Shown: positions 45,474 through 60,200 of the stretch, in pieces
How the letters are laid out: each line of letters begins with the position of its first letter
Numbering within the stretch: position 1 is the stretch's first letter
NCBI GenBank assembly: GCA_030770545.1
Contig: CM061099.1
Span: 15,941,001-16,005,000, forward strand
Length of the DNA stretch: 64,000 nucleotides
Reading direction: 5' to 3'
DNA from: Macropodus opercularis
Taxonomy: Eukaryota; Chordata; Actinopteri; Anabantiformes; Osphronemidae
Notes under the pieces: generated by a model
The model's database searches: none
The model's input: the letters and a program-made list of their open reading frames with translations, nothing else
What the model was told of the DNA's origin: nothing
Made by a program: the position numbers and the translations under genes

Positions 45474-48400
45474 AGAGTGGCAGGAGTGATAATTAGGGTG
45501 TTTAAGAGGGGGGGCGGGAGAGGTGGCATGCTCTCACACATCAAAGGCAGCACTCGTCAGGAATCCTGGCCAAATATTTTGAATGCTGTCAATGTAAAGG
45601 AAGAAAACTCCAGTTAAGTCACTTAAGTCTTATAACGCTTCACAAGGCAACGCTTCACTTCTAATGCGGTGACGGCGCTCGGCACCAAAAGGCCACAGAC
45701 GCGTCCGCTGCCAGTTTGACCGTATGGAGGTGCACTGCTTCTTACTGGTACAAGCTGTGGTGTGTCGCACTTGCCAAGAAAGCCTAGAGATAATCAGGCT
45801 GCGGCCGAACACATGGGCATCTGCTTGTCTGCTGTGTGACCCGGCAGAAATGTGTCGGCCCGCCTTCATCCGACTGTAATATTTGTTTATTTATCTATAG
45901 CAAAGCAACCACCAATACATTACAATAAACTATTACCTGATTACAGCCACCAGGTAAACTAAAATGTTGAATGTTGGGCATAAATGAATTCACGGCTTCC
46001 CACAACGTGTCCTGACAAAGTATCTTCTTGTTCACCAGCTTTAACTCCTGCAGCATCTTTATAAGAAGACTCTGAGCTTTTGCTGAGTTTACACAGGGCG
46101 AGTGACTCTGGCCTGTATCCAGATGCCGGAATCTGAGCGAGGCCGTGGTTTTCTTATCTTAACCTAGCACTGCTTTCTCACACTGATTTCCTGTATCTCT
46201 AGGATAAGCAAGTGCCTAATATAGAGGCAAATCACTGAGCTCACAAACATGACGACGAAGAGTCTCCCCTCTGGGGCCACCGGGCTGAACTAGAACCTGC
46301 ACGGCGATCTCGTTCGCAGAGTTGCCTCTAATCAGAGCCTCTCAGGGCCCACAGCGCCTTTTTTCCTTCGCCTTCCTTCAGCGAGCGTCCTTCAACACAA
46401 CTTGTCTCCATGTCAAACATTTACATGAGTTATTCGGGTCTGTGTAAGCTGCACGCTTCAGAGCCTGTAGAGAAGTGACACAGTTGTTAAAGAATGCTTT
46501 GTGATTACTGGAGAACGAGTGCAGGGGCTCGCCACGCCGCTTAATGAAAAGGAACGATAACAGCGTGTGAACGCGGCAGCTTGCCTTGATTGCCTCAATT
46601 AGTCACTCCGTGGGACAGAAGAGGATTAAAGTTGCCAGAGGCTCGGCCACTGTATCACATCAGATTGGATTCAACATACATGCATGCACGGGATTCAGAT
46701 TCTGACGCGTGTGTGGAGATTGAAACAACAAGTCGGATGAAGGCCCCCAGTTCCTGCTCTGTCCATCGGACCTCACCACAGTTTCTTTCTACGGAGCTAA
46801 CTATGGCACGTTGTTTGTGTGCCGTAGCTGTGAGCCCTCTCACCAGGGGACAAGGTGTGACCCTCCCCTGTCTCGGCACATGTTAAATCAGATCCATTCT
46901 AATGGATACACGCTAAAAGGGCTCCAGTATCACACGTCATTAACGTTAAGCGTCAATCCTGACCTGACAGTCTTCACAAGTTGCCCCATGACGAGCATTG
47001 TCAGCCTGAGACATGACACCTTACTGTTTACGGCCCCGTTGCCACCTTGTTACCCCCCACGCACACACACACACACATCCACCCTGCCACTCCCTCAACC
47101 TGGGGTGCTCAGCCGCACTATAATTAGGAACCACTACTACGTTCCCGCCTCCATCCACCCCCACCTTTTTTTTTTTTTGCTAATGGCACCAATTTGTATT
47201 CACTGTCAGTTCTGATGAGCTCTCATGCGGAGAAATGGCCTTATCACAGGCCCTCTGGCTCCCATCACTTAAGCCCCTCTCCTGTTGGCTGCCAAGCTCA
47301 GCGCGCTGATGGACAGGCGGAAGAGGGCGAGCGGGTGGGGGTGGGAAGGAGGTACGCATTTGTCTCCATTTTCATGTAAACTCTCGTAACAGCCGACAGA
47401 TGTGCACAAAATCCGTTAACCGAATATCTGCAAGAGGCAATGATGAATCTGTGGCCCATCTGTCTCTCTTCTTTTATTCTTTCCCTTGTTTAAACTTTAA
47501 ACTAAAGCCCCCAGTGCACTTAAGTTTGGTGGACCTGTATCGGATTCTCTTCCCAAACAAATGACCACCTTTCTGTCTCAATCCAGTAGAAATGTACAAA
47601 AGTGGAAGTCCAGCTAAGGAGGATGTAAAATATTGGAGAACTACTAGTAGGGAAGGAGATCCTCCCGAGAGAGAGCTGATCTAATCGCACACATCTGCGC
47701 AAACACTGCTCTGTTTTAACAGACATGTGTTTTATTAACCATCTCCGGCACAATAGTGACACATCTCGCTCCGTTCCCATCCCGTATTTCAACGCCTCCG
47801 ATCCTCCTGCAGCTTCCGAATACTGTCCGTCGTCTTCCATCACAAAAAACCAGTCTGAGCCCCGGTTATGTTAAATGGTCCAAAGCTCAGCCACCCAGTA
47901 CAAAACCCGCCTGTAGTGTCGCTCGGCAGGGCTCCTGCAGTCCGAGCCACGACACGGAGGAGGCCAGAGGTCACCGGGCGGCAGCAGCGCTTTATGTTCT
48001 GGTTTAATCTGGGATTAGCTCAGGGTCAGGGTTATCTCTCCTCAGCCTAAGTGGAATCAGGAAACAAGGGATTGCCTGAGGTGAAGTGGCATTATAGGAT
48101 GGACTGTACAGAAAGGAAGCAAGCCTGTGATCAACAGGAGTTCATAAAAAGACAGAATGTACGTCAAGTATAACTCGCTAGGCTCGGAATTGTAACCTTT
48201 GCCATCACTCAAACACCTCCAGGCCCTAAATTCCAGCTCAGCGGAGATCCACTTGCTACTACAATGAATTACTACACCTTGAGAAGCAATAAATCCTGAG
48301 TATATAGCGCCACAGTTATGCGCATACCTTCTGGTTTCCTGAGTACACTTAGCATGATAAATTCATTTTTAATGCTGATTTAGTACGGGAGCCAGTAGAG

Positions 48401-51400
48401 GTACCAGACAGGGATGAGCTCAAGTGTTTGGATCAGCAGAACAAAGGCGCAGCACTGCAGAAGAACTGAAGGAAAGACTAAACAGAAAGAGCCCAGTTAC
48501 CTTTAGAGTCTCTTATCTTAACCTGGCACAGCTCAGCTCCGTGTCAGACCGTAATCCCCACGTACTAGACACACTCAAAGGCAAAGGAAGACATTCCTCT
48601 GCCTGTGGATGTTCACCTGAGAGAGACAATCAGCCATGAAACCAAGAACGGCCCTGTTGTAGCGAAGATGAATCGCTCCCAATCTCCCTCGCTGTGATAA
48701 ATGTTAGAGCCAGATAAAATGGAGCAGACGAAGCTCTGCGGCAAAGTTGAAAGAAAAAATAAATAAAATAAAGGAATAAGGATGCGATGCTGAATCAGAG
48801 ATGGATTGAAACAGTGCTGATAAAATAGCCAAATACAAACGGAATGATTCTTAACTGGTCTTAACTCGTGAACTATCTACTTTTATCATGAATGACAGGA
48901 TAAATATTATGAAATGTCAAACTTTGTGACATTGTTGGTGTGACGCGTACAAACAAAATGCATGATGTTGACGTTAAAACTGCAGGCTTCAGCTGCCACA
49001 GGCTCACGTCCTGCTGAGCTCGTCAGTTTTCCTTTTTGTTATTAAGTTCTTGCCAAGAGTAACGTAAAGTTTTGTTTCCTATCAATGGAGCAACTCCTTG
49101 AATCCTGTGAATTTAAAACAACAGGGCTTTCTTAACAGCCAACAACAGAGAAAAACTAAAAAAAAGAAAAAGAAATGTCTCCACGTGACAATACATGTCT
49201 GCGTCTTTCAGGAAGATCCCGATAGGATAGTGAAAGATTTACAATAGAAGAGACAGGACGTGGCAACCTCATATATGTGACACCAGTGACTAACCATCAT
49301 GCCTTGTGGTTATGAATGCCTTATTTGTTAAACCAGTGTGGGGTCACAGTGTGGGAGGCCAGTTGTTCCAGCCTCTTCCTGAGAGTGACAGGAAGGCAGG
49401 ACAGATTGTGACAGCAGCCATTGTGGCTCTGCTCCAGGTTTCTTCCTCCCACCAGACTCCTGCTGGCGCCTCACACTGGGTAAACTGCACACGGTGCCAC
49501 CTCAGCTTATCTTCCTGTCTGCAGGGGGCGCGGGGGTGAAGGAAAGATTTGTGAATTGGGGCAGAAAAAGTTTTTCACCAGCTCATTTGACACGTGAGTG
49601 ATCTTCATCAGTCACCGATGCAAACGTCATCTAAGGGGAATGATGCGTGTGGGTGCGCGGGGGAGCGATGACGGGACGTCGCTGGCACTCACAGAGGCCG
49701 GTGATCAACAGACTTCCGATGGGACCCTGATTCCCAGGCTTTAGGGACAGGAAGTGGGATTAGAGGACAAATCCCACTTTTCACGTGTATGTCAGCAGCA
49801 TCGTTGCATTTTGCATCCTCACTTACTTTCTCTTTTTAAAAAGGTGCTCATCTGAAATGAAGGTGATTAGGCTTTTCTAAACACCTTTGTGCTTTTGGCC
49901 GCTGCTGTCTCGCTGGGCCCATCAAGGCCAACATGGATGAGCATGAGCCAGTGGAATGGAGGAACACAGCATTAAAGCAACCAGTGGGACTCTTCAGACG
50001 TGCCACAAATGTTATATATTAACATAAATATACACAACAATAATTAGAATGTCTTGTGCAAACATTCCTCTGTAAAAAAAAAAGCCAGAAAACGAATCCG
50101 TAATGTCTACTCAAGCGGCCCAGCTTTGGTCGCTGATTAGACCATGTACAGGTGAAAGACGACAAAGAGCAAAGGTCACTGATTGCATTGTGCTCTCTGA
50201 TGCTGTAAGCCTGCCAGTCCTACACCGTGGTAGTTTTAAAGAGGCTCTGAACTCTTATCCTCTTTCGGAGTTAGGACGAGATAATAGGTTCCCCTAAGAC
50301 ACCAGAAATCAATCTGGTGAGAGACGTCCTCAACTCCACCGAATCAGGTTTCTGGGGCTTCTCACAGGTTTTATTTTTGTAAACGTCCAAACCTGAACAA
50401 CGTGAAACTCTGTCCTTAAAGCTAAAACTGACCACTACCCCATGCACATGTATAGAGGTGCCAATCACTATCAACACTTCAAAAAATTCCTTTGCCCTGT
50501 CCGATTGTATAACATTATAACATTTTTTTGGCATTATTCATTGCTTAATATCAATCTTCGTGTAGATCCTTCCTCACAGCCTTATCAGTGTTAAGACTAT
50601 TATTTTGGCAGACCATGAACCATACCCATGTAAGGGGGTGTTAAGGAGACAGTGGCTTGAGCGGGCGGTGGTTCGCAAGGTCACCGGGTTTACCAAGCGG
50701 ATTTAGCCGTCCCAGTTTGCCACTGGTAATCTCTCTGCGGCTAACGGAGCGATACAATCAGTCTGATAACCGCAGGGGATGGACAGAGAGCAGAGCAGAC
50801 AGAGTGGGTGAGGCAGAGATCGCCGTGCCTGCGACGGAGACCCATGGAGCCAAAGCGTTCTCATTCTCTTCCTTTAGGTCCTCTCACCGTCGCATCTTTG
50901 TGCCATCATGCGCACTTTACTTCTGCCCCAATTCAGCCAATTAGCTCTTTATAAACCAGAAGAGACTTCTTATTTTTTTTTTTCTTATATTCCCAGTCAG
51001 ATTAGAACCAACGTAAAAGAGGGGTCTGTATTAACAAAACTCTGGATGGGGCTCAAGTATTTCTGACAGCCCCGCAGGGACTCATCTAGTGAACTTTTAT
51101 TTTAACATATGACATGGATGACCTCAGGTGCAACCACATTAATCTGTGGTAGGAACGTAACTCTACCGTTTGAGTTTCCTCGTGTATGTACAGTATACTG
51201 CGTTACTAGAACCAGACACCTAAGCATAACAGACAGCGAGTGATGCACTGACTCTGACTGCAGCGCCGCGGTTGTCTTCCAGTTGACCTGTGTGAGCTGT
51301 AATGACAGCTCGTCCCAGCAGCGTTATATCAGCAGAGATGTCAGTGGCAAAAAGATCGATTTTTCTCCTTTCAGCCACGTTCTGTCGACCTACTGGAGCT

Positions 51401-54250
51401 GAAGCACCGCTGTGATTGAAATTTCGTTCTCTCGGCTCGACCTCCCTCCGGTACAGCCGAATCTGAAGAGACAACACAAACCGTCTTTCTCACTCATCGT
51501 CTGATTGCCCCGCAGTTCGTCCATGCTCTGGAATTGGCAAAGTGACCTTGATGAGCGAAATGCCAACTGTCAATCATCGATTACCGGGACTTTTTATACA
51601 TTCACTTAAGGGCTCCCCTTTCAAGTTTGATCAATATCAGCCAAAATGTAATCAGAGTAACACGGAGGAGGGACAATTAAGAGGAGCAATGAACCTCGGG
51701 GCAGGATGGGTGGAGGGAGGATACGATGGGTGGGGGGAGGATGAATCACCCTCTAAGGATATTGGTGACATATGATAACAGCAAATGTGGCAATTGCATT
51801 GTTCATCCAACTCATGGACATGGCAGTAATAATCAAAAATACATAAATCCCAAATGTGTTTTTATACAATAAAGAGTCATAATTTGAGCTCAACACCATG
51901 ACAGCTGGGAAAAGTTTGTAGCCAGCACCAAATGTCCTCCAGCAAGTCCCGATTATTCTCGCTTATTCCAATGACTGGGTTCATTTTTGTTTATTCTAAG
52001 CGATAAGGACAACATAGTGGTTGGTGATAGAATGTGAGAATGAAGCAACACATCGCTCGAAGAAAGTGGAAAAGGGGTCAGCAAAGACAAAAATGTGGAC
52101 CAAACACACAAGTGAGACAAATTTACTTGCAAGGGATAAAATCCATTTGCCACGTTGGTAATATTTTGGTGATGGCAAAGCAATGACTTGAGCAAAACGT
52201 GCGAAGATTGCACCTAAATTGAAATAAATCCAAATCATCCTACAAAGCATTTAGTCGTGTATTAAGTCAAGTGAACCCTGTTAAGCGTTTATCTTTTACT
52301 AGGTTGTTTTTGAAATCTGAAGCTAAATCCTCATAATATGACAGAATACCTCAATCCCTAAATGGGAATTAAAATAATCCCCATCAGTGTAATAAACAAC
52401 CGACCTGCTCCTCCAATCTGAAAAGAGTCATGGAAGAAAGGATTGAATCTCTGCCGCCTTATTCCTGGATAGCATATTTGACATGGAATCAGCTGCTAAT
52501 CCGGAGAAAATCCCACTGGGGTTTTCTACCACGATGGCCTTACTCCAGCTTGGTGGGAAGCTGCCGAGAGAGCTCTAGCAGCATCTGCATCTAGGGCTCT
52601 GTACTCCCCACGAGCTTCTCCGTCCCTGCCGACCTTATCTCAGCTAATGGTAGCCTAAAATCTCCCTGAGTGCGTTTAGAGGTCAGCAGTGTTCTCCAGT
52701 AGTTTCACACCACAACCAGGTATAAAAGAAGCGTATGGATCGTTCTGCGCACGCTCCCTTTTTATTTGACATGTTCAAACTCTCTTCAAGAACCATTTTG
52801 TTTTTTGGGCTGGGTTTGATATATTGTCCCACTAGGACTTCCTTTTATCATTTCAATAACAAACTCGCACTTCACACATCCATAATTCTTCTGGGTGCAT
52901 GATAGCCTCGCTTTGACCCCAAACATTTCAAGCTCACAAAGGGACTCCCCTACACATACCCATGAAAGGCTCCCAAATCCTCAGTCATTTATAGCTTTTG
53001 AGACTGGCACGACAGCAGAACGTCGCGGGGGAGGGAGTAGACGGCTGTGGGGGGGAAGAGAAAAGGCAAAATGAAAAGTCTAAATGGAGCAAACAAGCTC
53101 ACTGTACTGAAATGCACGTCGCTCAGCAAAGAATAAAGACATCTTCATATCCCTTCAGTGAACTGATCACTGGACTAAAAGGAGCAGTAGCCAAAGCATG
53201 CATTTTCTTCAGACCCCTCCAAATTATACAAGGAGCTCACTTCAATAAAGGAAACCACTCATTTAATCAAATTCCTCCGCAGACATCCGCTGGCTGCCGT
53301 GTTAATTCCACACGACCTGTGAGGTCAGCCTGGAACACGAGCCTGAGGGACGCGGCTAAAGGAAAAACACTTTCAAAAAAGAAGAGCTGATCACACCTCG
53401 CCCCCCCCCCAATTATAATCCCTCTTCCTCATTAATCCAGAGGAAACCTGTCTCTCGCGCCTCAGCTGTGCCTGAGGTGACACATCTGCACATGGCAGCA
53501 CATATACAGGCAGCCTTGACAGCTGTGGAAATATACTGGGCTTTGGCAAAAATCAAAACTTGGCCCTCCTGAGAGATTTTAATGACCAGCCAGTCTCTCC
53601 CCGCTTGGGTTTAAATCCACCACAGCGAGACACACCTGACAGTTCTGCGTTTGACTGACGGGCAGGATATCCTAGTCTGTGACCCCGCAGCCTCCCGCTT
53701 GACGAGCTCTGGCAGCAGGTAATGAGCTACAGAGGAGGTCGAAAGTATGGAGCGCAAAGTGGCTCAAATGCAGCTTCTCGTTCAGAACGAATTCCTACGT
53801 GGTGAAGACAAGAAAGCAGCGGGGAAGAGCAAGTAGAAGCCCAAACTCTTGTGTGTGTGATAAATTCTCATTCTCAAATATCTCACGACATTTAGTTACA
53901 GGTACAGAGAAGATAAATGTGCACAACGGCATATGAGACCTCGACTGGCTGAGCCCGACTAGTGTCTCCTTGCGCACACAAAGATAAACAATTGAACTTC
54001 AAATGCAAATATTATTGGATCAGATGGATCAAATAACAATAATAAATACTTGTGGAGTTTGCGATACTTATTCACCGCGACACAGCCCAGCACTGCTCCC
54101 GGGGGGCTTGATCTGAAGGATCAGTCAATAAAATTCCAGACTGGTTATTTTTAAAAAGCATATTTCTGTGCTGGAAAAGGTTCCATTCACTACATCCCCT
54201 GTCTCGGCAAGCGTGATCTTATGGGTGAAATATGTAACGAATGCATCAAC

Positions 54251-54268
54251 GAACGAACGAACGAACTT
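54251..54268. repeat. (AACG)n short tandem repeat
   Basis: Four to five AACG units in tandem. Confidence 0.85.
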
Positions 54269-57200
54269 GCAGACATTCACATGCGCGATGCAGCGAGCGT
54301 TGCTGGATTGACTTCAACCACGGATCCATCCTTTTACCCCGTAACTGCAGCCGTGTGCCACAGCTCCTATAACTTACAACACGTGATCTTAGGTACGAAA
54401 CCACCCAGACGATTCCAGTTTGAACAGCGTGTCTCATTCTCACAGCCTTTTATGGCCCCGTAGCACCCAATAATTAACCATGAGCATGAAATTCACTTGG
54501 GTCAAATCATTCAAGTCCCAAAAGGCAACATTAATAGATGAAGTTCAACTTTGCCAAACAGAACAAAGTCGGCTCCAATGTGTTAGCACTTAAAATGGCA
54601 TGTTATCGTTGGCCCCGTGGTTGCACAGTAGATGCACGGAGAGACATGGTTTTAAAATGCATCATCATTCATCCTACTTGGATGTTCAAACAGACGGAAG
54701 CGAGTAAGATTAGAAGGATGGCTATGAAATGCCTTTCCTGTAATTAAAAGACTTAATTTATTCATTTCATTATTAATTTGCTTCAAAATGTTCCATCTTT
54801 GATAAAAACACCCAAATGATCTTTTGGAACCTCACAGTTACTGATACTTTTGAGTATTTAAGTGTTTATGTGATCTGGGTGGAACATACACAGCAAAAAC
54901 ACCAGCGTTTGGCTGCGTTTGGTCCCCAGCCTCATTCTCCCTGCATCAAAACTGCAGGCGCAGCACAGCTGCGAGCATGACCGAGCCTCGCGCGAGTCTC
55001 TCAGCCTCCGCCCGCGTGATGGTTCTGAAAAACATTTTAATTGACGCAGCAATTATGCAAGACAAGTCAAAACAGAGCTCTCCTGAAACCTCTGCGCAGG
55101 GAGAGAGTACTGTAATCCGTTTCCCCAGGCGAGTTTATATTGAGAATGAGGAGTAGTCATCACAGATGTGTATGGCTTGCGTCTCAGCCAGAGAGAGTTC
55201 ACAGCAAAGAAAATATTTGGCAATATGATATGATTAATTGCAGCGTTTCCCCACTAGAAACGGTGAAGAGTAACTGGTGTGCAGCGCTATTATGGGTCAT
55301 GGCAGAGCTTTCGCATGTTTTATCCCATTTACTCTGTTAGGTGAGTGCTTTCCAAAACACACTCCATGCGTCTTCCAATCAGGTTCTAACTCGTACACTA
55401 AACGTCCGAGCTTGAAACCCGCCGCAAATGTCAAGTTCCAACTTTGATCAACTCACAAACAATGGGTTAAAAAGGCTACATGTGCACGTTATTATAATGT
55501 ATATTCGCTTTGCTGAATTCCCAGGATGTGGTTTTATAGCAGCAGTGAAGGAGAGATAAGTCACACATATCCCACTTGGTGCACAGCCCGCTGAGGTTAC
55601 CACGTGATGAATTGCTGGCAAGGGCTCGTTTTTTTTTTAAGCCAATATTTATCACAATCAACCTCAAGGCCTTTTTATTTCCTAACAAGCATTTGAAGGA
55701 CGGAGAAAGCGGCATCGGCGTCTACGGAAATGGAGCGTTTAACGATAGCACGTACCTTCAAAACATTTATCCATTTATCTCCCGCCACCCCTAATTGTAG
55801 CAGGAGATTAAATCAATTGCATATCACATTAAAGCGAGTAATGAAATAAAGGCACAATGGTACAGTCATGTAAGTTGCCATTTCCACAGGAAATAGCATT
55901 TAATTAACTTGAATTATTTTATATTATTCACAGTAGACTTTTGTGAGTCATGCAGGCATATTAACACCCATTTAATATCACTTGAAAGTACCCATCACAA
56001 AAACTCACTAATTAAAGAGAATTTGAAAAGGAGAGGAAACTGTTTGACAGCTAAAATATCAGGTGTGTCAGCGATTGTCCGCGGTCTTGACAGCTCTTTT
56101 CAGTCCTAGTTCAGACTCCCCCCTCTGATTAACGCATGAAAGTGAAGTTTCCTGACATCTCAAGAGGCAGCCATTGCCAAGCAGCCGAAGCACGTTGCTA
56201 AGGGAGAGAACTGGGGCAGCGGGAAAAGACAGCGGTTCGGCCAGACTCATCGCCACAAGTTTGTCTTCCAGCCATGTTTTAGCGAGGTGGTTCAAATCAG
56301 AGCGCACACGCTCTCACATGCAACAGGCGCGTCTTTCACTCACCCGCCCGCGCAAAACACGCACTCCACCAAGAGCTAATTTTATTTAAAATGAAATGCT
56401 GCAATCACACAAAAAAAAAAAGCGCTTGGAAACTCAGACACCTCCAAAACACGTTATGTCACACAATTTCCACACACTCCGCTGCAGGTGCCTTGGAGAT
56501 TAACCAACAAACACAAACACAACGACTGAGCTTTACAGTGGGCTGTCAGCCTCCACGCAGTCGCTGAAGAGTTAAGTCCACAGTGCATTCCAACCCCCTC
56601 AGCGTGTCATTAAAAGCACCACATCTCACCTCGTCGTATCTCTCCACCGCTAATTAGTCCAGATCAGTCACCTCTGCACGGTGCTGCTTCCACATTTAGT
56701 AAAAACCCTAACAGGAAGTTCTCCTTATTCACAGCTGCTCTTTTTTGCGGGACTTTTGAATATAATACCGTGGGTTGGTTTTACTTTTACTTTCTTTTGC
56801 CGTTGTATTCAGAAGCTGTCGCTCATCATGGGTGTCTAGAGCTCGAACCCGTTCCTGGTGCCGCGACGGAAAAAGAGGAAAAAGCAAACACTTGGCACAG
56901 TTGAGCTGCATTACTGAGCTCTGACAGAGTTATGAGCAGAACAGGAGCAACACAGTAAAGGTGGTCAATGACATCAGTCACTACCCACCTGAAGTGGACT
57001 TAGGAAAGTTTGTTCAAGCTATAAAAGCAGAAGAGCTGTGCAAGTATGGCTAATGACACACTGTCACTGAACACGGATGCATCCAACCGCCTACAGTTAA
57101 TGGCTTTCTCTGTGTGTGCAACTTTCCAGACCTGGAAAGCTCATCCAGCAAACTCCTTCCACACTTTTCTGCAACTTCATTTCTCACCGCGCACCCCGTC

Positions 57201-60200
57201 CGTCTGTCTTTTATTTCCACATTGGAAGATAAAACATAAGCATGTCAAAACTGGGATGGTGGGAGAAGACAACCGGGGATAAAACTCGATCCAGGCTGTC
57301 GTCCCTGAGAGACACCTTGGACAGATTCAGAGCTTGGAGGGAAAGGAGTAGGAGTGAAATCCTAGGCTGCCCCTCTTTCGCCGCGGACTCTGGGCCTGTT
57401 TGTCTTCTCACAGAAAGGAAATGCAAAGTAGGTTGTACCGAAACTCTGGGAAACGCCACAGGACTTCCCTGGGGGGGAAATTAAATACAGCCACTAAGAT
57501 CCACACAGTAAAGTGGCAATAAAGTATTCATTAACCCTCCATTGAGGGCCTAAGCCTCAAGACAAGCAACTGAGTTAAGAAGTCAAACAGGGACTTAGCA
57601 CTCACAGTAACGCCCCCTCCTCTCATCTGAAGATTTACAAAACAATGAAAGGACTTGCAGAGCTCAAGAGCACGAACGTCTCGTTCAGACAAGCACTGGG
57701 ATGACGGAATCGGGAAGTGATTGAACAAACTGTAGCATTAGGGTATTTGTATAGTCCCCCCCAATCATTTTAATCCTCTGCGCTCTTATATAGCGACACA
57801 TCTCCCACTATGGGTTCGGAAAAGCGCCAGGTTGGCGTGGAGGATGTAAACAACCCCCCCTCTTGACTTTCATTTTCTCCTCGATGCAAGGACCTCATTT
57901 TTCACCTCCATTGTAAACTGCTGTCGTCCCTTTGCAGCGACACAGCGGTGCTCCTCGGACCTGGGCTCAAGAATCTACAGGCCTCGCAGAGAAAAGCCTG
58001 CGGGACGCTGCGGGCCGCATTCATTGATAAAAAGGCCTGATGCCAGTTTTTGACGCCCACCCCCAGGTCTCCCAGAACATGAATGAACTTCTGTGAATAA
58101 AAGGCAAACCTACACAAACGCCCATGCAGCCATAGGGCCTTCACAGAGGGAAGAGTGTGTGGGCGACGCCAAACATCAACAACAACAAGGGGAGCTGAAG
58201 GGAGCTGCATGCCAGGGTTCCTTTTTTTATGCTCCTTCACCAATGAAGAGGAGGCACCGCCACAGGAGGGGGCCACAAAGGATGGGTCGTTGACAAAAAA
58301 GGCCAGAGGAGGGAGGTTGGGGGGCGAGGGGGTCACTTTTGGCCCCGGCCTCAATGGACGTCAACGTCCATCCCCACACATTGCAATTAACACCTACAGT
58401 ACCAACAGGCAGGAGGCGGCAATAGGGAAATCTCCAAATCACCATTTCAAAACCATCCCACTACAAAGGCATCAAAGTGGCTGCATTGTATTATCCCTGA
58501 GTGCTCTCAAAGGCTGAACCCTTCAGTGGTGTCTTTCCAAAACAGCCACATTTCCCCTGACCAAAGAGAAACCGTGGGCGACCTCATCACTGACCATGTC
58601 GGGAGGTGGGAGAACTGGACGAGAGGTTTGGGTGAAACGCTGACTGCAACTTATTAGTCTTAACATGCTCGAGTGAGCCTAAAGCTGCGATCAATACGTA
58701 ATCCTGTTTCTGCAAACTACTTTTCCTGTGGTCTTCTAAGAAAAAAAAAGAAAAAAAGGTCTTATGCATATGGCTTGATGTAAAGCACAAATTGGCCTGA
58801 AATACTGAACAGCAGCTTCTGAATTTTGATTCTTCACGTTTAGTTGAGTGGAACCGGGCTAATGCTGTGTCCGATCGTCTGTCCTCTGTAACGCAACGCT
58901 GAATCGCACCAGGTCTGGCTCCAATCAACCTCTGTTTCACATTTTGATCGGATCCTTAACTCGGCCTCGTCGATGCAGCCAGCATCCGCAGACTAACAGC
59001 AACCAGACGGATGCGGATGATCAGCTCGTTTAGCTGATGCACGCGTTCTGCTCCAGCCCAGCTCCGTGTTTTGAACATAGTTACTCCACATGTCAGCAAA
59101 TTGCTTCACCGTCATCGGCGTCACCTAATGGCTATACAACGTTTGTAATCAGCAGTTCTGCAACCTCTACAGAGATCAAAACTGACTGATTTAAAGTTTT
59201 GACATTTAACATTCAAAACATTTATAAACATTGTAGTTATCAGAAAGACCTGATGCATGTTCAATGCACAATATGTCTGTCGGAACTATAAAAACTGATC
59301 TTGGACAATTGTCCCCATAATTATTTTCCGTCTCATTCTGAGGTTAGAGTTCAGTCCACACTTTCAGTCACGATGGATTTACTGTAGGCTCTAGAGAGGA
59401 GAGGTCACATCACTGGTTACAGGTTACAGCTCAGGGGAAGTGAGACATATCTGAACCTAATCTCCCACTGACAGAGGGTGAGAAATGATGTTGAGGTTGT
59501 AGATCATAGTTGGGGGCAGTGGCCTTGACCTCCTGACTCAGGGGTCGCACCCTCCCACTTGATGAGAAACTCCCATATACTTAACACCATCAGGAATCTA
59601 CACATGCACGGAAATGGGCTTTAAGATAGTTGAGGAACCACATCATACATGATTTCAAAATTCTTAAATTAAATATGAGTTTTTCTGCATTTACACTGGG
59701 ACATACAATATGTGCAATAAGAACGTTTTGTTCCACAAATGAACGAAGTTAATGGTGAAAACTACAAGGTGCTGGTTCTCTGATGACCACAGGCCACAGA
59801 ACTATCACATAAGAAAAATGTGTGAAATTAATAATGTTTGACAGAAAAATGAGACACACGCCTTTATCCAGCAACTAATGTGAGCAAAAGACACGAGTAG
59901 ATTTGAGAGTTTAATATTTCTTTAACGCCTACAACCGCAAAGAAGCAGTGACTCAGCAAAAAACCCATTTCCGAGCCATAAGAAAACAGAGGAATTTGCA
60001 GAGGTTGAAGAGAAGGTGACTGGCAGAGTTCTGAATGAGTTGTACAGAGGCTGAAGGAAGGATGTTGACAGACTGGCTGAAACCCAGACAGGAGAGGACT
60101 CAAACTCAAATATCATCCACCATTTCATGCACCAAATATGACGGACAATTCCCTGCCTGAACGCAGGAGATATAAGAAAACACGGCTTGTCTTTGAGTGA

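Noticed and set aside
50271..50534. - strand frame containing VVSFSFKDR, considered as the first sema3f exon
   Set aside because: There is no donor after SFK, no signal peptide, and the frame is interrupted by ordinary sequence.
51220..51477. - strand frame preceded by an acceptor-like ctcttcag
   Set aside because: No homology recognised and no compatible donor. Not part of sema3f by frame or motif.
57902..58354. 150-codon open frame on the - strand
   Set aside because: No recognisable domain, low-complexity and proline-rich start, no flanking splice signals in frame and no family resemblance. Chance openness in a GC-rich stretch.
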